Below, piece by piece: positions 47,356 to 58,541 of a DNA stretch of 64,000 nt. The translations under genes were made by a program, and so were the position numbers. Source of the DNA: Cryphonectria parasitica EP155 (lineage: Eukaryota > Ascomycota > Sordariomycetes > Diaporthales > Cryphonectriaceae); assembly GCF_011745365.1 (NCBI RefSeq), contig NW_024468917.1, forward strand, positions 930,001 to 994,000, given 5' to 3'. Numbering within the stretch: the first letter of the stretch is position 1; the number at the start of each line of letters is the position of its first letter. The notes below the pieces were generated by a model, which did no database searches, was not told the origin of the DNA, and saw nothing but the letters and a program-made list of their open reading frames with translations.

Positions 47356-50300
47356 TGATGTCCTCTAGATGCCAACGATTTCTGCTGCGTTTTCTCCAGT
47401 CGGTCTGGTGAAGTTTGGGCGTTTAGTCACTTACTTTTTGAAGGCCTATGAAATCGAACTTCCACCTCTCCGCGCTTTGTATCTAATTCCTCAGGCTCAG
47501 GTGCCCTGGATTAGTGGAGAGCGAGATGTGCTAGATCAACACTGGACTTGCAAGCGCTACTACTCCCAAGGAGTAATGAACACGGGAAGAGTGACTTGTG
47601 AGCCCTTGCTTGGTCGGAGATCATGGAAAAAAGGGTGAATATAGGGCTGTCATCGACATGTTTCAAAGAACGACGTCACGTTTCTCGACGTCAGGGTTTC
47701 ACTTGTGACGGGTCTGAGACCCAGCGGAGAACTGGTGAACGTGCGCAATTCAACGTACACACGCCTGAATCTAAAAAATGAGTCTATTGCTCAGGGTGAT
47801 ATAAAACTATGTGATGCTCCTGCCGATGCACGTTGGCGGCCTCAGGAGGATATTGGGCAAGAATCATACCTTAGACGTGCCGAAGCCGTGATATAAGCTT
47901 GACGATAGCGAATACCATGCCTTCCCTCAAAACTCCATAGAATACTGTCATTTGTGGCCTCAGAAACCCCCCTCCCTCCCAAGACTTTTCTACTGCCGGT
48001 AAACTCGGCTACACTATCAGACGATCGAGAGCACTGAATCCACCTTTAAGAGGATGTGCTATTGGGCCCGCTCATGAATCCACGGCAATGTACCAAACAA
48101 CTGCCTCCGTCCAAGAATTGCAACAACAGATTATCAGAACGAAAAAAAAATCCCTGGACGCAAACCTGCGGGTGAACCAACAGAGATGGGAGAGAGTGTG
48201 CAACAAGGTGTGTGCACTGCCCTGTTCGCTCACCGTGGCGATGCCTGGACCCCCTCCTTAATAAGTCTATTCTCTGATGCGCATGAGCACCAGAACCACT
48301 TTTCCTCTACCAACTTTCAGCATCCCAGCGGGTGGACGCCCCGAGTCAGGGCGCTAACTGTTTGTCCCCTGTGCATTTCGTACGGTCCCTTATGAAACAG
48401 TGACCCAATCTCGATGCAGTAAGACGGTGCTGGTGCGCATGAATTTGAACCCTACCCGACGACCTGGGGAGGACCCGGACGGGAAATCAGAAAGTGTGTG
48501 TGTGTGGGTGGGTGGGGCTGAGAGAGAGCGCTTTTCTCTCTTTCTCTTTTCTCTGTCTCTCTCTGCCGGAGAATTCTTTCGAGTACAAGGCATAAGAAAC
48601 GAATTAGGATGTTGAAGGAGGATACTCAACCAGGTAAGGTGGACCTGAGAGCATGGCTGGCGGAAAATAAAATCAATCTATGGGATGATGCACGGATCGA
48701 TAGATGTCCCCCCCCCCCCTTTTTGGTCTCCCCTTCCGCGACCTCTGCTAGGAATCTGGAGTTGAGTCGTTGGCCCAAGTGCTCCGCCAGTGTTTGCGCA
48801 CGCATGTGAAAAGGGTAACGATGAGTATTTTGGATTCACGTCTGCAGTTGACCAATACCATGGCGCTATATCCTAGAGAAGCAATATCTTTCTTCTTCTT
48901 TTTCTTACGGTAGCTTTCATATCATACTTTCCTCCTCGTCGATCATTCTTCATCAACATGTACCGGCTTGGTGGGGGTACTGCTAAAGCGTACCCAAGGG
49001 AAGATGCCGAAAGAAATGGTTGCTTTGAAAGTGGGAACCTCTCGGGATTATTGCTAAAGATAAACCCACCGCGACTCATTACCCTGACATCGAGCCACCT
49101 TGACCGTTGAACCTGGAAAATGCATGCTTGCCAGAATACCATAGTAGTCAAATAGTGAATTGATGGCGGCACTTTCTCCGATATGCAAATGGCTATGAGG
49201 CACGCTGGGGTTGATACAAACTCGGGTTGGTCTGCTCGACATTTGCATCCATTCCCCAATACATACATGCATGTAATCGATCCAAGTAAACCCTCGGAGC
49301 ACTTGTAAAAGCAATCCACCCTCGCAAAGAGAAGAGAGCGTGTGTAAGAGCCCAAAAAAAAATCACAGACGGATCTACAAGGTCTCGAACTCATTCACCA
49401 ATGCCCGATTTTCTCTGTTCTTTCCCCACTTGAACCAGTTCATGATACAATACTATGGTAGCCCTCGTTCGAAACAAGATCCGCCCGCACATTCAGCCCT
49501 GAACAACAGCACACCCGTGCACACAAGGCCCTTCCGTTTTTTCCTTTTTCGCTCCGATCTTCCTCTCTCTCTAGGTTCATCCCGTGATTTTGGGCCTCCT
49601 CTTCTTCTTTCGTTTGCATGTAATTGTGTACAAAAGAACCTGTGCCTCTTGTCCAGCCAGGGTCTGGTATGTCCTGCCTGGGGGAAGAAAGGGGAGGGGG
49701 GGTGTTGTGAGGGAGGGGGGTTCACTCTGCTATTACTGTATTAGCGGCGCAAGACAAGGGGCTGGGGTCGTCCTCGAGGGAGTGTGATGTCGCGCCAGGC
49801 CAAGGCAGGGGGGCGGGATGAGGCTGGACCCTACCTAACTAACTAATCCATTCCGTCTCTCTTGCTGCAGCGGACTGTGTGCTTGTCTGTGTTGTGTTGT
49901 AAGTCCACAGAGTATGTGTGCAAATGATGAGTGATGTACCATAGTACCGTAATATTACACACGGTATTAATCGTTGCTCACTGACTATAGGCCAGGCCAG
50001 CCCAGACAATGCGAAACCCTCTTTTCCCCCTCCCCCTCCCCTACCCTCCCGGCCCAATGAAAGAGAGATGTTAGTGAAGGTATGCATGGACTGTCCCAAG
50101 TCCCCTAAACCTCGTCATACTCGCCTCCTCCTCCCACGCAAGGGGAAACCTACTACGGTAGTTTTTGGTTCTATGTCACCATCGTGGGTGTGAGTTGGTC
50201 TTGGGGTTGACCAGGGACCAAAGTCTGCTTGTTCTCCCTCCTCCTCTTCCTCTTCCTTGCCACACCTTTTTAGTTTTTACATTGTGTTTTCCCCTTCGTG

Positions 50301-50597
50301 TGGTTTCGAACCATTCGGAATTCTCCTTCATCACTCACATACTCTTTCTTCTCTTCCTCTCTCTCTCTGGTAGCCCCATTTCATTCGCTTTCTCTCATCC
50401 GGCCGTCCTTAGTCGCGTCACCATTATTATTCTCGACTTTTATTGTTTCATGCCAGACTTTTACCTTTCGCCTCCTCCTCTCCACTACAATTCTATCTTC
50501 TACCTCGACATAAAACCTCATTTATAACATATTATACTAATAATCCGTCGTGGTATGCCCTCACTCGCGTAAGTGATCACAACACGACGCGTGGGAG
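47356..50597. other. Long intergenic region
   Basis: About 3.2 kb between the cluster and the DUF6536 gene. It is pyrimidine-rich with homopolymer runs (C near 48709, G near 49697) and a GT stretch near 48495-48506. A degenerate T-loop-like string near 48450 does not fold into a tRNA. I find no supported gene. The last 400 bp are CT-rich, like a promoter/leader. Confidence 0.45.
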
Positions 50598-53480
50598 ATG
50601 GAAGGCCGCTCCAGGCAGCTCAGCGAGAAAACATCCTTCTCGTCGAGACAACAAGATCGAAGGAATGGAGCGAGTCCCACGATTAGGAGGTACGTGATAT
50701 ATGAAAAGAGATACTTCCTTTCGCCCTCCTACTTACTCCCAATCCCCAACCCCCCAACGCGCTGACTGACATATGGACTGTCTGTCTTGCAGGGTCGAGC
50801 AGTCCCCTTCGGTCTCATCAACAGCCCAGGCACCACTTCCCTCCCTCTCCTCCTTGCGCAGGCAGACCGGAGGAGGAGGAGGAGGAGGAGGAGGAGGAGA
50901 GACATCATCACCACAGGACGCGACTGCGCCACAACCACCACCCTCGAGGCGCGGGCGCAAGGGCTTCAACATGCACTGGCCTTTCCAGAGCATAGCAACC
51001 GACACCGTCTCCATCTTCACCGCGCCCGCACCAGAGCTATTCCGCCGCGGGACCTGGCAGCCCCCCAAAACCTACGACAGCGACAAGGACAGCGCGGCCA
51101 GCACTCGGCGGGGCAGCACGCTGATCCCAGACTATGTGGTCAACTTCATCCGTGGCGAGACCCCTGAAAGCGTGGCGCGGCGCAAGCAGAATGGCGGAAA
51201 CCGCGGCATGCGCGCCGTGGACATTACCCACCAGCACAGGCCGCAGCGGTCGCATATGGCGCTCATGATGCTGGCCGACGATGTGGAGGCTGGTGATGGC
51301 GGTGGCCGTCGTCGTGGGGACGGGGACGACGCGCAAAGCCACGTCACGTCGACGAGCACGACGACGGAGCTGCAGCAGATCCTGCGCGACGGACAGAGAA
51401 GCCGTGGTGGATGGCGGCGGGTCACAACTGGCTGGCGGAGCGGTGTGCTGCTGAGTCTGGTCTTGGTCCTTGTCATGCTCATTGCCGGCTTCGTCTGTCT
51501 GGTCATTGCAGGGACCAAGATCACCTCCCTGGCCGGGCCTATGGACCTGTTCACAGGTTCCTGCTCGGCGGCTGCGACGCTCAACTGGGGCCTGCACGCT
51601 CTCATCAACGTCGCGGTGGTGGTCGTCATCGTCGGCGCAAATTATGCCTTCCAGGTCCTGAGCAGCCCGACGAGAACCGAGGTGTCTGAGGTGCACGAGA
51701 ACAGGAAGTGGCTGGAAATTGGTGTGCCTTCGGTCCGAAACTTTTGGTATGTCGGGCGAGGAAGGGCTTTTCTCGCCATGGTCCTCCTTGCCGTGGCCGT
51801 CATGACCCAAATAATGTTTGTACTTTCCGCCTTGCGCGTCGTAGCATTCCAACAAAAAGACTGACCACCCCCCATGGCAGATATAATTCCTTAATCTTCA
51901 CCACCACAGCCGGCACGACCTACGACCTCATCGCCGTCGAGCCATCCTTTCTCACCGGCGCCCAGTTCAGCAATAGCTCCTCGTCCAATGCCGCAGCGCT
52001 CTCGCGGGCCCAGCTGCTCGACCTGCAGAGTCTCCTGGCCAGCGGCGGTGGTGCGCTCACCAACCTCACCACGACGGCCTGTGTCGATCTCTTTGACGAC
52101 ACCTTCAACGCAGAGTACTCGAATATCATCCTCGTCCTCACCGCTCCTGCTGCAACCTCTTCCGAGTCCACCTCTGACGACAACTCCCTCGTCGCAACGG
52201 CCCAGGCTGGGTTCGGCGCCAACAACACCACCACTTCTGCGTCAACCCTCATCACCACCACCGCGACAACATCCGGCGTGGAGATCCTCGTCGATGGCTC
52301 GTCCGTGTCCTACTGTCTCGCTGAGCGCACCGCATCGCCCACCTGCACCGTCAACCTGAACCCGGCCGTCTTCGCCACCATCCTCGGGCTGAACCTGGTG
52401 ACACTGCTCCTTATGGGCGCGACGCTCCTCGTGCACCAGCACTCCGACCCCCTCGTCACCCTCGGTGATGCCATCGCCTCCTTCCTTCGCGAGCCGGACC
52501 CCAGCACGCGCGACAACGCCCTCGTGACCAGGGAGAACCTCCGTCTGGGGCTCGGCGGCTGGGGCTTCACCGAGGGCAAATACTGGTCGCCCACACGCAC
52601 GCCGCTGTGGCTGTCGGCGCCAAGTCTGGCGCAGTGGGCCACCGCAGGCTCCTGGTGGCTTGTGGCTACCGCCTTGGCTGCCGCGGCGCTGATCCTCACC
52701 GTTGTCACCGACAAGACCGGCAACGTTCACGGTCTCAGCCCTTTTGGCATCGCCACCCCACGGACAACCTATCTCTTTACCGAGAGCAGCAGCACAACTA
52801 CCATCATTCCAGCCGCCGCGCTCGCTATCGCCGTATCTACCCCCCAGGTCCTACTCGCGGGTCTCTACTTCAGCACAAACGCCCTGCTGACCGCCTTCTT
52901 CCTCTCGCGCGAGAGCAGCCTGTACACCCAGCGACCAGGCCGCAACGGTGCCGCACCCCGTTCCTTACGCGTCAGCGCCGACCCCGTTGGGGTCCAGGCT
53001 ACAAGCCTGTACCTGACGCTCCCGCGGCCCGTGTCGTGGGCGCTGGCAGTCTGGTTCGCTGCCATGGGCTTCGTGCTCTCCCAATCGTGCTTCGTCGTCT
53101 CCGTAGAGGAGAGCGATGCTTCCTCCTCGAACCACCTCCGCGGCCTGGGTCTCAGCGGCACCGCCCTCCTCGTCCTCCTCGCCATGCTCATCATACTGCT
53201 CCTGGCCGTAGCCGCAGCAGGGCTCCAGCGCCTCCCACCGTCGCAGATGGCCGACGGGCGCGCCACAGGCAACCCGCTTGCCATTGAGGGCGGGAGCTGC
53301 TCAGCTGTCCTCAGCGCACGGTGCCATCGCATGCCCGAGGAGGCGGGCGTGTGGATGAAAAAGGTGCTCTGGGGCGTCGTCACCTCTGCGGGGGGCCAAG
53401 ACGCCGGCAGCCACGTCGGCCACGTTACCTATTCGGCCAGGGGTGTCGGAGAGCTGGACGGGAATCGTCGCTATATTTGA
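50598..53480 (+). CDS. DUF6536-family multi-pass membrane protein
   Basis: Exons 50598-50689, 50793-51815 and 51881-53480 give 904 residues. The N-terminal 240 residues are cytoplasmic-like and low complexity, including a run of ten Gly encoded by GGA repeats. The signature fungal domain starts with WRSGVLLSL and a membrane segment at about 248-271, followed by GSCSAAATLNWGLHALIN, a second segment, and the conserved phrase PTRTEVSEVHENRKWLEIGV then PSVRNFWYV. Intron 2 joins TQII to YNSLIFT. Later segments give about seven to eight helices, with a Ser/Thr/Asn-rich extracytoplasmic loop bearing N-glycosylation sequons. The family is common in plant-associated ascomycetes and has no known function. 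Confidence 0.9.
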
Positions 53481-54266
53481 AAAGGTTGGGATCTGGAAGC
53501 GTTGGAGCGTGCAATTTGATACCCCCCATGGAGGATGTGTTGTCTCTTCTTTTTCTTTTTCTTCTCCTTTTTTTTTTTTTGGACAGAGAACTGAAAATAT
53601 CGCTGGGTGATTTCTCAAGTGCGGCGCACGAGTTCGGGTATATTTAGGAAGTGGTGACCCGATGATTTCTTTGAGTTGGACCCGGTGTTCTTGAAGCGAT
53701 GCTTTTTTCTTTTTCGGAATGATACCAACTAAGCGTGGAATAATGATTGATCAATCAGCCCTCAGTATGGGACGAAAGGGGCCTTTTCTGTGAATGCACT
53801 TTCTATTATTTGATCACCGCATGCGTAGGTCCGGGAGAGTTAGGTTGGCGTGCTTGAACAGGTGAGTTCTTGCTCAGTTCGCCCCGGCCTTGGACGGCCT
53901 CCCACTGCTATGGCCCAATCCATGCGTGTGATCGTGTGGAAGCTCTCTTGAAAAAGATAAAATAAAAAAGAATACTCGTGTAGAAGCGCCATAAAATGAT
54001 GATATGATGCTCTGCCGTTCTCCAAACCAAAATTCGCCCACAAGGTATCGAAGAAAGAAAAAATAAGTATAAAAAAAATAAAAATAAAAATAAAAGGCTT
54101 TCGTTTAACGATCAATATGCCGTAACCTGTATGCCCAAAAAACGCCGCCGTGTATGTGTATATATGTGTATGTATGCGCGTATCTAGATTTGCCAAATTT
54201 CGCCGATGACAGAAGTGAGAGAGAATTCTTCTTCTTGGGAGTTTGTTGACATCCATAGCCGCACGT
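53481..54266. other. Convergent 3' region
   Basis: The 3' flanks of the DUF6536 gene and the four-helix membrane-protein gene meet here. AT-rich stretches (54.06-54.10 kb) and a poly-T run near 53570 are present. No gene is seen. Confidence 0.45.
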
Positions 54267-55368
54267 CTAGGGCTCGATGGGGTCCTCAAGGAAATTGTAG
54301 CCGTCGTCTTCTGGGGGCAGGAAGTAGGCAGATAACCCCAAGATACCAACGAGGAGCGCGGCTACGCTGGCGCTGACTGTGCAAAGGATCCAAGAGGTGT
54401 CGAGCTGCCAGCCAGGCACAGAGAAATACTCGTCGTTGTCGAAGAGGAAGGACTGCAGAAACGATGATTGTCAACTTTTGAATCCTTGGGCACACATAAG
54501 AAGAAAGAAAAAAAGAAAGAAAAAGAAAAAGACGCCTCGTATATGTGACACAGCTGTCTTGCGTCCAGTGCGGAAGGTCTCAAGCAGCGCAAAAGATGGC
54601 AGAGAACAACGTACCACAAGGCCCATGGCGGCGAATTGTGCGACAGAGACCGTCAACAGCAGCCCGCTCAGAACCTTCCAGCCATACTCGCGCTTGACCT
54701 TGCCACCTCCAATCGTGATAACGAAGCACACCAGTGTAGCGAGTTCAGCAATGGTCGCAAAGCTCATGAGAAAGCCGCTCGTCCTCCATATGGAGCAGAA
54801 ATATCGATCTTCGGGATGACAGTCCCGTTCTGTGTCGGGAAAATGCCGACACGGGCTATCGGGTAGGGCGGTGTTGCAGTAGTGGTGAAGACCGAGATGT
54901 TGCGAGTAAGTCTTGTCGCTGCCACGGACTGGAACGTCCATGCTGACCCAGTGAGGGACCAGAATGGAGGCGAGGGTCATTGCCGATGCTGGTTGCGCAC
55001 GTCGCAGGTTAGCCATGGGGAAGTTCTATAATACGAGATTCTTCTTGCCAAAAATAACATCACGAGATTCACGCCGCCGAGGGGAGAGAGCGACGGCTTG
55101 TGTTTCGCGACTGGACCCCCTCCACCAAATTGGCATTCATCGAGGATCGCTCCAAACGGCAATCAGCTCTTGCTGTTGCACATCCCTAGCGCCTCGCACT
55201 CGCAGGTGTGTTCTTGCTGTTGTTGCAAGCGGGGACGAGTCGAGGATTGAATGGAGCGCGAGTCGACGATGACGACATGACAAGTAGAGAGCGGCACTCG
55301 ATAAAGGGACCGAACGTACCAGCAATGAATATCGCCAAAGCGGTGCCGTAGACTGATAATCGCGTCAT
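54267..55368 (-). CDS. Small four-helix, claudin-like membrane protein
   Basis: Exons 55368-55320, 54988-54615 and 54452-54267 give 202 residues. The first intron is unusually long for the window (331 nt); it joins FIA to ASAMTLASILVPHW, making the first membrane helix. A cysteine-rich outer loop follows (YC, PC, DC and FC-S-I-W), then three more helices (LMSFATIAELATLVCFVITI, VLSGLLLTVSVAQFAAMGLV and TVSASVAALLVGILGL), and a short acidic tail with NFLEDPIEP. The helix/loop plan with a W and paired Cys in the first loop resembles the fungal claudin/SUR7-like tetraspan group, but I do not recognise a named member. Both splice junctions are phase-consistent. Confidence 0.8.
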
Positions 55369-56850
55369 GATCCCGTTGCGATTGGTGCAGTAGAGGAAGC
55401 CAGTGTGTATTCCGCTTTCGAGATGCAATTCTGTTCTGCAATGTTGGTATCGTGAGTAAGAAGGAGTAGTGTCGTGATGCTGTGGATTGACTGGGCGGGA
55501 AAAAAGGTGGCAGGTTTCATCCACTCGTACTATCAATGTCGGCAGGCGTGAGCTACAGTGCCTTGCTCCTACTACTGTGCAGGCGCTGTGCCATGCCGCT
55601 GAACCAAGCTTTGCACCCCGGCAGCTTGCAGGAGCCCCCCCCCCCCCCCCCCAAAGCCGTGAGCGCATTTCCCTGGCTGCCTGTCGTACTTCTTGGAAAC
55701 CTTGCAGCGGATGTACACCGTTACAGTACCTTCACACCGAGGCCAGGCCCTCTTCTCCCCACATTCTCCAGAATGCCCAAGCCCACTCACTCACCCACTG
55801 CACACTGTACTAAGGCACCTTCTCCAGACCTGAATCCTCCCTTCCTCTCTTCTCGTCTTGGCATTCTCCCTGTTCCTTTATCTAGTTTTTGGGAGCAGAT
55901 AAGATAGAATACCTGACTTGACTGGGCTCGTGCTGCAACGTTGGAACTTAGCATCAACAGCTGTCAGAATATGACGCTCGAGGCACTATTTTTTTTTTTT
56001 TTTTAGTGGCGTGCAACCGCCAGGCGGTGTTCCCCAGCCTCACCTGATCTGGGAAGGTCGACCTGCGGTCAACCGCGGCACGCGCCTAATCTGGCGTACC
56101 TGGCTGCGAGCTGCTACTATCAAATGCTTTGTAGTGGCCGCGACTTTGGACTGCCAACCCTGTCAAAGATGCGCGCTGGGAAGCCCCTGGGAGGACTGAC
56201 CAGGTTCACACCAAGGGGGGCTATCATAAGCGGAGTGATTGCTCCTGCACAGCTGCCATGATTTGATGCAAAGTCACACGGACAAAAGTTTTAAACCCCC
56301 CCCCCCCCTTTCTATTGACAACGAAACTACAAGTTGACGAAAGATCGCCGTTTGATTGGGATATTAGCTCAGAGCCGAGTCGATATATCAATGACTATAC
56401 CTAATATGGTGAGGAGAGATTTCAGCAATTTGCGATCCAGTGACGGCTGTTGATGGTGATCATTGCGAGATAAGTACTCTAAGCTATAGACAATACAATT
56501 TCACTCACAAACATCATCACTCCAAAGACAACATGCTCTATTGTAAGGCCACGGAAGGAGCGCCAACACGGCCTCTTTCACAAACGATGATGACGCTGCA
56601 GCAGCTATGGAGGTCAAGCGGGCAAGTGCTAATCGTTAATACGATCCTGCCCCGTTGAGCATCAAGAGTGTTTATTTGTAAACGTGACAGCTGCAGCCGC
56701 AAATTCTTGTTCTCTTAGAGATCAACTAAGAGAGTGCTTCGTCAAGCAGCGTTACGTCTAAGCCGCAACATTATCTTCTTCGCATTATTTGTTGGTTTTG
56801 GGGGCACCATCCAGATCCCTAACTCGCAGCCAGAGATTCCCACGTTCAGG
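55369..56850. other. Intergenic between membrane protein and Cys-repeat genes
   Basis: Divergent promoters for the two genes must lie here. It contains an 18-nt C run (55635-55652), a T run near 55989 and a C run near 56297. No coding signal is seen. Confidence 0.45.
55635..55652. repeat. Poly-C run (18 nt)
   Basis: An uninterrupted C run upstream of the membrane-protein gene. Confidence 0.9.
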
Positions 56851-58105
56851 ATGCACAGTGCAGTGATCGTCCCAGGGCTGTTGGCTCTCCTCTCTGCAAG
56901 CATAGTCACAGCTCAGTCCTGTGGCCAGAATGTCTTCCCTGTCGGATACCAATGTGGCGCCGGCATAAGGGATGGCGACCGTGTCTATGATCCCAGTTGC
57001 CAAAACATTGTGAGAGGATGACTTTGATGCCTTTTCTAAGACATTGAATCCCGAGATCACGATACTGACCGAGTCTTGCTCCACAGCTTGTCTGCCACGA
57101 TGGTACTATGCAGCTCAACAACCCTTGCTCGCCCGGCCGTTGCATGTGGAGTGATGACGCTCACTCTGCGTTCTGTGTTGGCAGTCAAGGTGTCGCCGAC
57201 GCGGAAGACGTGGCAGCTGGATCTGAGGCTCCAGGCTGTGGTTTTGCCGTCGACGCTGGCCAGAAATGCCCTGTCATTCTCAAGAAAGGTGGCCGTCTGT
57301 GCGACAAGTCATGCAAGAATGTTGTGAGAGAGCATTGCCCAGTCTCCTCCATAACATGTTCTGCCGTGCTGACCTGCTGTTTGGCCAAGGTCGTGTGCCG
57401 TGGAGGAATCATGGAGACGAACCAATCTTGCGAGCCGAGCACATGTATGACCAAGGAACAAACCGACCTTGGTGAAGGCGCCTTTTGTGGTCAAGAGGAC
57501 AACGATACGAGCACACCACAGGAAGACTTTGTGGGTGGAGCAGCCGAAAGTCTCTTTTGTGGTCTCACGTCGATCATCGGCGAAGAGTGTGGTGGTGCGC
57601 ATTCCCTCGTCAGGCAGGGCTGGCGCATGTGTGATGAGCATTGCGCCAACATGGTCGAGTGCCACGATGGGAGGATTCAGTTGTCGCAGACATGTGCTCC
57701 AGGCGTCTGCGCGGTCGATGACGAGAGGCCCATAGGAGATGCCGTCTTCTGCGCTGGTGATCTGGACTTCGAGTCTGAGGACGCAGACTATAACGGCGTT
57801 GACTATGACATCGAATCCAACGATGAGCCTATAGAGGATGAGGAGGAGGACTCCCTGGTAGAGTGCGGCCCTGTATATGGGCCAACTGGTCACTCCTGTG
57901 ATGCTCAGACCGAGGGTCAGACCTTCTGCGACTTCGATTGCAAGAACATTGTAAGTGACGCAATGTCGAAACTCATCTGGTCTGTGTGCAGTCGACTCTG
58001 ACTCTCTCATAGCTCATCTGCCACGACGGCAGGGCGCAGGTGAATAATTACTGTGGTAATTCCTGTATATATAATTATGACTCCCACGCAGCCTTCTGTG
58101 TTTGA
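56851..58105 (+). CDS. Secreted protein of four cysteine-rich repeats
   Basis: Exons 56851-57009, 57087-57323, 57390-57950 and 58013-58105 give 349 residues. Residues 1-21 are a signal peptide (PGLLALLSASIVTA). Four repeats of about 60-68 residues follow, with the plan C-G..C..(C)D..C.NIV.C.DG..Q....C....C....FC; repeats 2-4 have eight Cys and repeat 1 seven. A very acidic linker (about 50 residues, many Asp/Glu) separates repeats 3 and 4. The three introns fall at the same phase-0 position in repeats 1, 2 and 4, just after C-(K/Q)-N-(I/V). The second intron (66 nt) has no in-frame stop. The protein is probably extracellular and disulfide-rich; effector, adhesin or surface roles are all possible and none is shown. 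Confidence 0.85.
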
Positions 58106-58541
58106 TCGTCCTCACTGTGCCGCTGTGCAGCCTGACTAGTGCAAGGTGGGCTTTGGATGTTCATCATGCTTACTTTACATAGGTATCCTGTACTTAAGAC
58201 TCTGATCCTAAATTGATGGACCTGGCAGTTTCTTCCTGCTGCTGGAATGTTCTTGTGTAACTTGTGCCTATGCAATGTTGCGGGCCCAGGTCTGGGAGCG
58301 AGACTCACTCGGTACAGTGCGCAAGCTTGTGAGTCCAGACAAGATACAGATGGCAACTGAGCAGATCGCAGGCAGAAGCACCGTGTTCACAAATAAGGAC
58401 CTCCCAGCTTTTCAACGACATTGCTGAATCATTCTCTAGACTAGTGGTACAATGTACTGAGCCGCCGCCTGTACTTCGGGCCTTGGACCATGTCGCGCCA
58501 CATACGCTGGTAAGTGGCTGGCTTACAACAAAAGAGTCCGC
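58106..58541. other. Convergent 3' region
   Basis: Short non-coding space between the Cys-repeat gene and the MFS gene. Nothing noted. Confidence 0.45.

Noticed and set aside
48430..48500. A T-loop-like string suggesting a tRNA
   Set aside because: No acceptor, D or anticodon stem can be paired around it.
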